Shown here piece after piece: positions 1-6,940 of a stretch of DNA of 7,313 bases. The stretch comes from Candidatus Iainarchaeum sp. GTDB taxonomy: Archaea; Iainarchaeota; Iainarchaeia; Iainarchaeales; GCA-2688035. The notes beneath the pieces were generated by a model, which ran no database searches, was not told the origin of the DNA, and saw nothing but the letters and a program-made list of their open reading frames with translations. The position numbers and the translations under genes are program-made. The stretch is taken from contig JAFCCK010000047.1 in assembly GCA_017610245.1 (NCBI GenBank), positions 1 through 7,313 on the forward strand. Direction: 5' to 3'. Position 1 is the first letter of the stretch. The number at the start of each line of letters is the position of its first letter.

Positions 1-724
1 TGCTCTTCTTTTCCGGAACAGAAAGCAATTCCGCTACATCAACTTTCTTGCCCAAACACTTTTTTACGCCTTCAAGATGTCCCATACCCACAACCGCCAG
101 CACCTTCTTTCCCTTCATATCCATAATTCTATTGGCAATGAACATGTCCCTTTCATCAACAAGCACTTTTTTCACTGAAGGCATTTTCTTGCTCAATTCT
201 GCGAGCAGTGCATTGAGCGTATCCTTTTCCTTCAGCTTTTCAATCGCTGCTTCCGTCAATGGCTCTGGCTTTTGGAAAATTCCCAACACTACTTCAAACA
301 GCAGCTTGGCCTTTTCTATCAAACTCATTTCATTGAATGCCCTCTTGAGCGTTATTCTAACATCCCTATCAATCAATTCAACTGGTATGCCAGCTGCTTT
401 ACTCGCCTTTATCGCTTCCATCATTTCCATGCCAGGCTTTACTCCCAGCTCCTTCCCAAGCTTTCTCTGCATGTTTGAGAGCAGAATGTTCAGCAGAAAG
501 AGGTATGTTTTGCCTTCCTTCACCACCTTAGTCAAATCCGTGTCAAGCCATTTTTTCTGCGATGTCAGCTGTGCGAAACGTTGCCTGTCAAGCTCTATTC
601 CAACAGAATCCGGCCTTTCCAGGGCAATTGTTCTTTTCACCAGCTCTGTTGATTTCCTGCTAATGTGTGCCGTTCCCACCAGAATAATTTCCTTTTGCCC
701 TACAAAAGCCCTCTCAACAGCCAT
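1..724 (-). CDS. traB: TraB/PrgY-family (TIKI superfamily) protein, C-terminus beyond window
   Basis: The 241 visible residues match the N-terminal catalytic-like domain of TraB/PrgY ('pheromone shutdown') proteins, which belong to the TIKI/TraB metalloprotease-like superfamily. Seen directly: GTAHIS at residues 17-22, the first GxxH motif; VGIELD at 41-46, with the conserved glutamate; LIDRDVRITLKRA at 117-129, with the conserved arginines; and VVGMGHLEGV at 211-220, the second G-x-G-H motif. The family usually has about 390-400 residues and ends in several membrane helices; that part should lie left of position 1. The start ATG at 722-724 is chosen because it places GTAHIS near residue 17, as is usual, and because GGTG and AGGG lie about 6-11 bases upstream. 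In Enterococcus the family dampens peptide-pheromone activity; its archaeal role is unknown, so the name describes the family and not a function. No key residue is missing in the visible part. Confidence 0.9.
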   Translation of the reverse strand, partial: MAVERAFVGQKEIILVGTAHISRKSTELVKRTIALERPDSVGIELDRQRFAQLTSQKKWLDTDLTKVVKEGKTYLFLLNILLSNMQRKLGKELGVKPGMEMMEAIKASKAAGIPVELIDRDVRITLKRAFNEMSLIEKAKLLFEVVLGIFQKPEPLTEAAIEKLKEKDTLNALLAELSKKMPSVKKVLVDERDMFIANRIMDMKGKKVLAVVGMGHLEGVKKCLGKKVDVAELLSVPEKKS

Positions 725-763
725 AAAAATCCCTACACCATTAATTAAGTGCAAACAATTAAC

Positions 764-773
764 TTTAAATATA
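764..773. promoter_or_regulatory. TATA-like box in the divergent intergenic region
   Basis: TTTAAATATA reads as an archaeal TATA-like box on either strand (TATATTTAAA on the minus strand). On the minus strand a start about 25 bases downstream would fall near 742, giving traB a short leader with its GGTG/AGGG site. On the plus strand a start would fall near 794, just before the candidate TTG at 802. A second AT-rich element, TTTTATTTAA at 782-791, could instead place a start just ahead of the ATG at 817. The assignment rests on spacing only. Confidence 0.45.
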
Positions 774-801
774 GGGGAATGTTTTATTTAATAGGTGGCT
801 G

Positions 802-2529
802 TTGAAGAATAAAATAATGGTGAACATGTTCGTGCTGCAAAAAAACATTTTACGGAGTGTTCTTCCGCTTTTGCCGTTTTTCCTTATTTTGGGGAATGTG
901 GCTGCTTTAAACTACACCCAGTGCGCTTGCTATGCCGCAGGAGAATGCACTGACATGGAGAGCTGCTGTGAGATTGGGACATCAGGCTACGCTGGTTTAG
1001 AATTTTGTGATTCATGCAAAAGCTGTTGTGATGGAGAGGTAAGCGGAGTATGTGGCGAGGGTACATTACAGCCGGAGTGCCCAACAGAGTGTCCTACTAC
1101 GGAGCTGCCTGATTTAACCATTTACACTATTATTGTGAACGATACTGAGCTTAACGAGGACGAAACAGCCAGTGTATTGCAGGACACCAATGCAAACATC
1201 ACTGTTGGAATAACAAACATTGGTACGGAAGATGTTACCACGTCCTTCTACAGCAGTATCCATGACGTTGAAATAGTAGCTGAAACTGCAGCAGATGAAA
1301 CTACAACAGGCGATTCTTTATCTGATGAGAGCGCTCTTTTTAGTACTATTTCCCCAAGTGAGGTCGAATACACCTCTACTCTAGCCGCGGGCGCTAGTGA
1401 TACGCTTCATTTTGAGATAGCTGTTGACTGGGCTATAGGAGAAACAAGGTATTTCCAAGCTGCTGTTGATACCCACTCAATAGATGAATCAAACGAAGAA
1501 AACAACACATTCCAGTTTTCGATAGAAGCAGCGGGAGAGGAGCCAGCAGGGGAATGTACCCCTGGCGAGATGGTGCAGTGTGGTCCTGACACAAATGCAG
1601 GAATTTGCGAGTTTGGCACACAGACTTGTGATGTTAATGGGACATGGAGTGCATGCCAGGGAGCAGTCTATTCAGGAGAGGAAATCTGTAGTAATGGGCT
1701 GGACGATGATTGCGATGGCGAGGTAGATGAAGTTGACTGCGTTAGTGCCGACCTGATTTTAGAGTGGCTCAAGGTAAACGGCTTTTCTATCCTTTACGAT
1801 GGTAACCAAGATCTTGGGTTTGTAGACACCGCTTACTACAATATCAGCGTTAAAAACGCATCCGCTGATGATATTACAGCCAGCTTCAAGGTTAATTTGT
1901 ATGATGGCACCTGTGCTGCTGGCAACTTGGTGAAATCTTTGGATTTCCCGGCTTTGGCAGCTGGGGCGAGCCACGAAAACTTCTTTGGCGAACAAATCAA
2001 CTGGGTTGACTGGCAGAATTTTTGCATTGTGGTTGATGCAGAGGGGACGGTTGCTGAAACAGACGAGGAAAACAATACTCACCCATTCAGGTTGAGGGCA
2101 CTTGGTCCTGATATAATCTACAGCTACAACCCCTTTGTAGCATACGAGACGGTTATCGCTGGCATTGTGAACCCCGAGCAGAAAGAATTTTCTTTCACGG
2201 CAAACCAGGCGCCGCTTTCAGTGCAAGAAATAACGGTTGACGATGAGCCCTCCTACAATATAGACATCTTTGAAATGTTCCCGTTTACCCAGGTAACCGA
2301 TTACACAGTTACAGCTTCCGCTGCTGACTTTTTGGCTGACTACCAGACAACAGCTGTTGACAAGTACGCAACCGAGGAAATGGGCGGATTTCCTGCTCCA
2401 ATTGAATACGCCCTGGCGGACGAGATGAGCGTTAGGTGGTGGCTTGACCCCTACTCCCTAAAGCTTATGCACTTTAAAAGATTAAACAACCTTACAGGTT
2501 TATTTTTCGAGGTAGTTACCGAGGAGTGA
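802..2529 (+). CDS. Secreted surface protein with two CARDB domains and a MopE-like Cys/Asp motif
   Basis: Predicted exported protein of 575 residues. Residues 1-35 are a signal peptide with a hydrophobic core (LPLLPFFLILGNVAA). Residues 41-97 carry 12 cysteines, including two CC pairs. A CARDB (cell-adhesion-type beta-sandwich) domain spans about 103-242 and ends in ESNEENNT. Residues 252-313 form a MopE-like motif with eight cysteines and the core EICSNGLDDDCDGEVDE. A second CARDB domain spans about 315-431 and ends in ETDEENNT. Residues 432-575 match nothing I recognise. There is no C-terminal membrane helix or sorting signal, so the protein is either released or held by a partner. Nine N-x-S/T sequons are present. 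The start is uncertain: TTG at 802 has AGGTGG only three bases away, while ATG at 817 (residue 6) is equally possible and keeps a shorter signal peptide. The gene is probably cotranscribed with the next one. CARDB and MopE-like motifs suggest binding or adhesion and metal binding, but no ligand can be named. Confidence 0.85.
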   Translation: MKNKIMVNMFVLQKNILRSVLPLLPFFLILGNVAALNYTQCACYAAGECTDMESCCEIGTSGYAGLEFCDSCKSCCDGEVSGVCGEGTLQPECPTECPTTELPDLTIYTIIVNDTELNEDETASVLQDTNANITVGITNIGTEDVTTSFYSSIHDVEIVAETAADETTTGDSLSDESALFSTISPSEVEYTSTLAAGASDTLHFEIAVDWAIGETRYFQAAVDTHSIDESNEENNTFQFSIEAAGEEPAGECTPGEMVQCGPDTNAGICEFGTQTCDVNGTWSACQGAVYSGEEICSNGLDDDCDGEVDEVDCVSADLILEWLKVNGFSILYDGNQDLGFVDTAYYNISVKNASADDITASFKVNLYDGTCAAGNLVKSLDFPALAAGASHENFFGEQINWVDWQNFCIVVDAEGTVAETDEENNTHPFRLRALGPDIIYSYNPFVAYETVIAGIVNPEQKEFSFTANQAPLSVQEITVDDEPSYNIDIFEMFPFTQVTDYTVTASAADFLADYQTTAVDKYATEEMGGFPAPIEYALADEMSVRWWLDPYSLKLMHFKRLNNLTGLFFEVVTEE

Positions 2530-2530
2530 G
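2521..2530 (+). promoter_or_regulatory. Ribosome binding site overlapping the upstream stop codon
   Basis: GAGGAGTGAG spans the last codons and TGA stop of the 575-residue gene. GGAG ends seven bases before the ATG at 2534. Its position fixes the start of the second gene and suggests translational coupling of the pair. Confidence 0.7.
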
Positions 2531-2533
2531 ATT

Positions 2534-4711
2534 ATGGGAACCGCTATCAAGAGAATTGTTGTGCTTTCATTCCTTTTGGTGCTTCTGTTTGGCACAGCTT
2601 CGGCACAGCTCTCCCTTTTGACCCTGAGGAAGAACCCTGACAATGTTGTTTACGTTGAATCTTTGAGAGACGACGATGAAAGCATTGGCTTTGTTGAATT
2701 GTTTGTGGTGAGGGAAGCAGAGGTGGTGGAGCGGTACAACTATGAGGACGTTGTAACTGGGCAGGAGCTTCTCGATGTAGGGGAAGATACACAGGGCTTG
2801 TATTACAACTTTATGGACAGGGACGGAAGCATGGAAAACCTTGGCGTTTTCATTGTAATAGAGGGCGATATCATTCCCTGTATTGACTGCCCAGAGTATA
2901 TAGGGGCATTTATGAGCGTGAGGGCGGTTCCAAGGCTTAATGAAGATGCCACGGCATATGAATTTGATTTAGAAGCTGTTGTAAAAGCAGAGTATGTCCC
3001 GTTTGTTACGGCCGTTTCCTTTAGGCCGCTACAGCATAAGTTCGGGGAAAGCTGGTCATATAAATCGTTCCAGATGGAGCAGGATACCGAGAATGTTGCG
3101 CTCTGGAAAGCGACCTACGGTCCGCTTGATGAAGAATACTACTTCAGGTTTGGCTTTTACCCCACTTACAACCCGATTGGCGGCACCATATTGAGGGGCT
3201 CATCCGCAAGGCCTACATGGGTGCAGCTCACAATGTGTGTGGAGGAGGAGCTGCAGCTAGAGGCAAAGCCAGTGCCCATAAAAGATTCAATTGGTGCGGC
3301 ATATGATTCCACTGGTGCGCTGTATCTCGCAGGAGCTGGCTATTCCAACATCGAAATGCTTCGCAACCAGTACGGGGATGTTTGGGCTGCGTTTGTTGAT
3401 GATGACGATGACAGTATCCAGCTTGTTACAATACACATTATAGTTGATGGGCTTGACACCACCTACAATCTAACCGATGTAATGGTTGGAGACCGCTTGA
3501 ATGGCATCATTCCGGATGGGGCCATTGCATACTACAACTTCATGGACTTTGACGGGACAATGTTCAACATGCAAACCCTGCGCAGCTTCGAGTACGAGTA
3601 TGTAAGCATTCCGGCGGCAACTGTTATAAGCAAAACAGAGCTTGAGGCTGTTCTGGCTTCCGATGAGCTCTCGTACAGGCTAAGGGCAAAGGTCTATATA
3701 AAGGATGGCTATTCTCCGGAAAGGGTTGACCTGTTCTACAAATTGGAGGGAAGCAGCAGTTCTTTCAGGCTCGCCATGGAGCAAGAGTCGCCAGGAGTTT
3801 ATGCCCTTGAGTTGGGCCCTTACACAGGTTACACAGGCATCCTGACCAGGATTTATCCCATATCACCAGATCCAGGCGAGCTCAGGTACAAGGCGGCTGG
3901 TTTGGGCTGGAGAGACTTCTATCTCTTCGCGGCGCCAGATTGCCCTGATGCAAATGTGTCCATAATCGATTGTACTGTTTTAGATCCACCCCTAGAATGC
4001 GGAGATATGCCTGAGGAAATATGCAACAATGGTCTTGATGATGATGGAGACAGCCTAATCGATGAACCGCCCTGCATTGAGCGCGAAGAGGAAGAAGAGG
4101 CTCCTGAATGGGTTCTAAAGGTAGAAAAAGAGCAGCTGATGGTTGGCGAGGTGCAGAGAATTTGGGTTGAGGATGTTGTGAGTAGTGAAAAAATTTCAGA
4201 TGTTAAAGTGGTCGTCTCTGATGGTGAAGAGAACATCCTTTCAACGGGGGAGAGCGGTGTTTTGGAGTATAGGGTTAAAAGCGAGGGAACATATCACGTG
4301 CTTGCAACAAAAGGGTCTTTTGAGTCAGAAATCACTTTTAGGGGGCTTGTGCTATTAACCAGTGTTCTTGACTATCTTTCAAGTGCCGCTACTCTCGTGT
4401 TTGGCTCAACCGCCTTGGAGAGCCCGTTGCTCTTGATTCTGCTGTTGATTTTGTGTATTATAGTTGCATTGCTCGCCTTTGATAAGAGCAGGCTGTTGTT
4501 TGAGGAGAGGGTAAAATCAACAACTCAGAAGAGGAAGGAAACAGTAATCAGAACAGCCCTTGCAGCTATTGCCTTTGTTATCCCGGTTGTAGGAAGCAAT
4601 TTGGTAAGCATTTACGCTGGAATTGCTTTGGCTGTCGTTGAAATAGTCGGCATATTCCTAAGCAGTTATTTCTTGCAGATGGCAAAAGCAGGGAAGCCAA
4701 TAAAAGTGTAG
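2534..4711 (+). CDS. Membrane-anchored surface protein with a duplicated domain, MopE-like motif and three C-terminal TM helices
   Basis: I do not recognise a named family for this 725-residue protein. Residues 1-24 are a signal peptide (cleavage likely after TASA). Two diverged copies of one domain follow, about 37-224 and 281-456. They share a DDD-x-SI stretch, a YN-x-x-DV-x-x-G-x-x-L stretch, YYNFMDRDGSM against YYNFMDFDGTM, and MEQ followed by a GP dipeptide. Copy 1 also has a CIDC pair at 116-119. Residues 470-514 end in EEICNNGLDDDGDSLIDE, related to the MopE-like motif of the upstream gene but lacking its internal cysteine. An acidic linker (515-523) and a beta-rich domain (about 525-602) lead to hydrophobic segments at about 630-649, 673-690 and 692-714, with a basic loop between the first two. 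The bulk is therefore outside the cell and anchored at the C-terminus. The gene starts four bases after the upstream stop, so the two proteins probably act together. A structural or binding role on the cell surface is inferred. Confidence 0.85.
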   Translation: MGTAIKRIVVLSFLLVLLFGTASAQLSLLTLRKNPDNVVYVESLRDDDESIGFVELFVVREAEVVERYNYEDVVTGQELLDVGEDTQGLYYNFMDRDGSMENLGVFIVIEGDIIPCIDCPEYIGAFMSVRAVPRLNEDATAYEFDLEAVVKAEYVPFVTAVSFRPLQHKFGESWSYKSFQMEQDTENVALWKATYGPLDEEYYFRFGFYPTYNPIGGTILRGSSARPTWVQLTMCVEEELQLEAKPVPIKDSIGAAYDSTGALYLAGAGYSNIEMLRNQYGDVWAAFVDDDDDSIQLVTIHIIVDGLDTTYNLTDVMVGDRLNGIIPDGAIAYYNFMDFDGTMFNMQTLRSFEYEYVSIPAATVISKTELEAVLASDELSYRLRAKVYIKDGYSPERVDLFYKLEGSSSSFRLAMEQESPGVYALELGPYTGYTGILTRIYPISPDPGELRYKAAGLGWRDFYLFAAPDCPDANVSIIDCTVLDPPLECGDMPEEICNNGLDDDGDSLIDEPPCIEREEEEEAPEWVLKVEKEQLMVGEVQRIWVEDVVSSEKISDVKVVVSDGEENILSTGESGVLEYRVKSEGTYHVLATKGSFESEITFRGLVLLTSVLDYLSSAATLVFGSTALESPLLLILLLILCIIVALLAFDKSRLLFEERVKSTTQKRKETVIRTALAAIAFVIPVVGSNLVSIYAGIALAVVEIVGIFLSSYFLQMAKAGKPIKV
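2642..3205 (+). repeat. Copy 1 of the internal protein-domain duplication
   Basis: It encodes residues 37-224 of the 725-residue protein. Landmarks are DDDESI at 46-51, YYNFMDRDGSM at 90-100 and FQMEQ at 179-183. Copy 2 lies about 243 residues later. The offset shrinks from about 244 at the acidic stretch to about 234 at MEQ, so the copies differ by short insertions. The relation is clear in protein and visible in DNA only around the YYNFMD codons (about 2799-2825 against 3530-3555), so the duplication is old. Confidence 0.65.
3374..3901 (+). repeat. Copy 2 of the internal protein-domain duplication
   Basis: It encodes residues 281-456 of the same protein. Landmarks are DDDDDSI at 289-295, YYNFMDFDGTM at 333-343 and LAMEQ at 413-417. 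It lacks the CIDC insert of copy 1. The separating stretch (about 225-280) does not look like a third copy. Confidence 0.65.
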
Positions 4712-4724
4712 GCAATCCTTTTTC
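4712..4724. terminator. Short convergent junction with T-rich flanks
   Basis: Only 13 bases separate the TAG of the plus-strand gene from the TGA of the minus-strand gene. The junction contains CTTTTT for plus-strand transcripts, with more T-rich runs at 4734-4740 and onwards inside the opposing gene. Minus-strand transcripts meet a T-rich run (complement of 4699-4706) inside the plus gene. Archaeal termination on oligo-T is plausible here; no hairpin is seen. Confidence 0.4.
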
Positions 4725-5360
4725 TCACTTGAGTTTCTTTTGTACCCTTTTCCTTTTTTCTTCTATTTCCTTTACCTCTTTCAGCAACTGCTCACTGCTT
4801 TTTATTTTCTTTTCAACATCAGTTTTTTTCCTAAACGCGATTTTAACAGTGAGAAGGGTTGCTACTGCAATAAGCAACACTGTCACAACAGCCATCGCAT
4901 CGGGGCTTGTGAGCAGATGATTGAAGGCCACGCTAAGCTTACTTAGGACTCCCTCCTCAGGCAGGCTTTTTTTCCATTCCCCGGCAGTTATTGCCCTAAC
5001 CAACAAAACATCTCTCGTTTCCAAATCCTCTGGAACGATTACTTTGATGAATGAGTTATTGTCTGCTAATACTGCAAACCTTACCTCCCCCGGCCTTACG
5101 TTGGATATTCTGTAAGAGAGGAGCTTTGTACTGTTTCCTGGTACTGTTTCAACTACTGTGTCAAGTTGCCCGATATAATTGACATTGATTGTTACCTGTT
5201 TTTGTTCCATTCCACTGTTACTGAAAAGCATCTCCACTTTCAATTCATTGTTTTTGATAAACGCGTTGCTTTCAACCAGTCTTATGCTTGGTTCTGTAGC
5301 TTTGCCTTGTAGGAGTAGGAAAGAGAACAGCAGTAGCAGCACCAGTTTTTTAACAGGCAT
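4725..5360 (-). CDS. Single-pass membrane protein with extracytoplasmic beta domain and cytoplasmic coiled coil
   Basis: This 211-residue protein has no family I can name. Residues 1-21 form a signal peptide (KKLVLLLLFSFLLLQGKA). Residues 24-112 look like an Ig/CARDB-like beta-sandwich: the pattern LKVEMLFSNSGMEQKQVTINV followed by a PGNSTKLLSYRI stretch resembles the 'N-x-G...V...V' pattern of such domains. A linker leads to one membrane helix at about 155-176. The tail 177-211 is strongly charged and coiled-coil-like (KKIKSSEQLLKEVKEIEEKR) and should lie in the cytoplasm. The ATG at 5358-5360 is supported by AGGT ending six bases upstream. The gene follows the GT-C-like gene by 19 bases on the same strand and is probably cotranscribed with it. 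A scaffold or accessory role for that enzyme is plausible but unproven. Domain calls rest on patterns, not on a profile search. Confidence 0.8.
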   Translation of the reverse strand: MPVKKLVLLLLFSFLLLQGKATEPSIRLVESNAFIKNNELKVEMLFSNSGMEQKQVTINVNYIGQLDTVVETVPGNSTKLLSYRISNVRPGEVRFAVLADNNSFIKVIVPEDLETRDVLLVRAITAGEWKKSLPEEGVLSKLSVAFNHLLTSPDAMAVVTVLLIAVATLLTVKIAFRKKTDVEKKIKSSEQLLKEVKEIEEKRKRVQKKLK

Positions 5361-5362
5361 GA

Positions 5363-5370
5363 CACTACCT
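5363..5370 (-). promoter_or_regulatory. Ribosome binding site for the 211-residue gene
   Basis: AGGTAGTG on the minus strand lies between the upstream stop (5380-5382) and the ATG at 5360. AGGT ends six bases from the start codon. It contrasts with the upstream gene of the same operon, which has no such site. Confidence 0.55.
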
Positions 5371-5379
5371 ATTTTTTAT

Positions 5380-6918
5380 TCAGATATTCCTCTCAATTAC
5401 TCTATAAAGTGAGTGGTTTTCACCGCTCCCTTGATATAGCTTGTTTATTCCAACACAGCTAACCTCATGCCCTGGGGAGTAAATCCATGATGCGTTAACG
5501 CTTTCTATTACAGCATATTTTCTTTCGCAGTTTAGATAAAAGAAGTCAATTAAATCCACTAGTTTTTCTTGCTGCAACTCATGCAGCATTATACTCCCCA
5601 ATCTAGTTGAAAGGGTCGGGCTTACCTTCATTCCTGAAACAATGAAAACCCCTTTTCCTTCCCATGGCAAAGCATAAACATTTTCTGTTCCTATGCCTCT
5701 TGCTGAAAGCCATTCAGCAGCTCTAATACCACTCCTCTCCAATGACTGGTACTTGTCTATAACCTCATTTATGTGCTTGAATGCCGTGTATTCCAATGCA
5801 GAGAGAAAACCAACTGTTATGGCAAGTGCAATCAGCAAAAAGCAGGCTTTTTTAATGCTTGGGGAAACGCCCCTAAATAGCTTAAGGAGGGCGAGCACTA
5901 TCACATAAATTGCTACGCCTACAAGCAAGAACGCGAACAGCGTGAAAGCGTTTGTTGTCCTTCTGCATGGCCCCAAAAAGCAAACCCTAACATGGTCGCC
6001 ATAAAGCCTTATGAACAATCCAACAAAAGCCGCAACAATGAGAAAAATCGCGTATTTACTTTGCTCAGCCGGCAAACGTTTTTTCACTAGGTAAAAGGCA
6101 AGAAATCCCGCCCCAAGTAATGCAAGCAATACCATTGGCAGACCAATGAATTCCAGCAAGGGATAGGTTTCAGCGTATATATCATATTCCCATAGAAACA
6201 TTTCCGAAAGGCTGAATTCAGTGAATAGCTTAATGAAAGCAATGCCAGCAATTAGGACAATCGCCCCCAGCAATATCTTAAACTTGTGTCGCATTACAAT
6301 TTTCGGCTGTATTAAAATAAACACTACTGCCGCAGCAATAACCATTAGGGGAAATATGGGGTGAATAAGGACACTGTTTGCAAGCATAAACAAAAACAGG
6401 ATGCAGTATTTTGTAGAATTGATTGATTTTACTAAAAGGTATGCGAGAACAAGCATTATTGCTGAAGCCAGACTCATTGGAACCACAAACAGGTATCCCA
6501 AAAAAGCGAAATTGTTTTCGATGAAAAAAATGCTTGCAGCCATTATCAATGCAGCCAAGTTACTATTAAATATTTTCTTGGAGAAGAGGAATGCAGCAAG
6601 AGCAATGAGCATCGAAATGAATATTGTGAATGGCAGCGTGAAATTTATTGGTTTTATTGGCAATAGTATCAGTAGCGAGGCCAGCAGTGTATCAAAGGAT
6701 GACTCAAACCTGCTATGGAAAAACCCCTGCTCGGGATGGCTTTCGGCAAACGGGTTGTAGAATACGAGCTGTTGCCTATCAATTGTTTCCTTTGCTATAG
6801 CCAAGTGGTCGTACTCATCCAAATGAAGTGGCTTGAATTGGGTATTCACACTAAAATTTGCGTAGGTTGCCATTGAAAACAGCGCAGCTAGCACCAGGAA
6901 GAGATATATCCTTTTCAT
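5380..6918 (-). CDS. Polytopic GT-C-like membrane protein, probable lipid-linked-sugar glycosyltransferase
   Basis: This 512-residue protein has about 11-12 hydrophobic segments: one at 3-20, the rest between about 77 and 375. A soluble C-terminal domain covers about 380-512. The first extracytoplasmic loop (21-75) holds LDEYDHLA at 33-40 and then FFHSRFESSFDTLLA. Acidic residues in this loop, followed by an F/Y-rich lead into the second helix, are the hallmark of GT-C enzymes such as PMT/GT39 and STT3, which transfer sugars from dolichyl-phosphate donors. The C-terminal domain begins GIRAAEWLSARG, a common entry to the soluble domain of these proteins. I see no diagnostic STT3 WWDYG motif, so it is probably not the oligosaccharyltransferase itself; donor and acceptor are unknown. 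The ATG at 6916-6918 gives a good first helix, and the TATA-like box about 27 bases away suggests a leaderless message. It is the first gene of a two-gene operon. Confidence 0.65.
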   Translation of the reverse strand: MKRIYLFLVLAALFSMATYANFSVNTQFKPLHLDEYDHLAIAKETIDRQQLVFYNPFAESHPEQGFFHSRFESSFDTLLASLLILLPIKPINFTLPFTIFISMLIALAAFLFSKKIFNSNLAALIMAASIFFIENNFAFLGYLFVVPMSLASAIMLVLAYLLVKSINSTKYCILFLFMLANSVLIHPIFPLMVIAAAVVFILIQPKIVMRHKFKILLGAIVLIAGIAFIKLFTEFSLSEMFLWEYDIYAETYPLLEFIGLPMVLLALLGAGFLAFYLVKKRLPAEQSKYAIFLIVAAFVGLFIRLYGDHVRVCFLGPCRRTTNAFTLFAFLLVGVAIYVIVLALLKLFRGVSPSIKKACFLLIALAITVGFLSALEYTAFKHINEVIDKYQSLERSGIRAAEWLSARGIGTENVYALPWEGKGVFIVSGMKVSPTLSTRLGSIMLHELQQEKLVDLIDFFYLNCERKYAVIESVNASWIYSPGHEVSCVGINKLYQGSGENHSLYRVIERNI

Positions 6919-6940
6919 TTGAATACAAAAAGGCTTTACT

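Noticed and set aside
48..791. Plus-strand open frame of 247 codons
   Set aside because: It is rich in Ser, Phe and Ile and lies opposite the TraB reading frame, whose GTAHIS and GMGH motifs show the true coding strand.
1759..2082. Minus-strand open frame of 107 codons
   Set aside because: It is antisense to the second CARDB domain, which has clear domain signatures; it is a shadow.
4028..4075. Dockerin-type calcium repeat in the 725-residue protein
   Set aside because: A dockerin needs two D-x-D/N-x-D/N-G loops with following helices. Only one Asp loop is present, and it matches the MopE-like core instead.
6401..6760. Plus-strand open frame of 119 codons
   Set aside because: It lies inside the membrane-helix region of the GT-C-like gene on the other strand and has no ribosome site or recognisable domain.
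5380..6918. STT3/AglB oligosaccharyltransferase
   Set aside because: The first loop resembles that of GT-C enzymes, but there is no WWDYG motif and the protein is shorter than most archaeal AglB proteins, so only a GT-C-like call is made.
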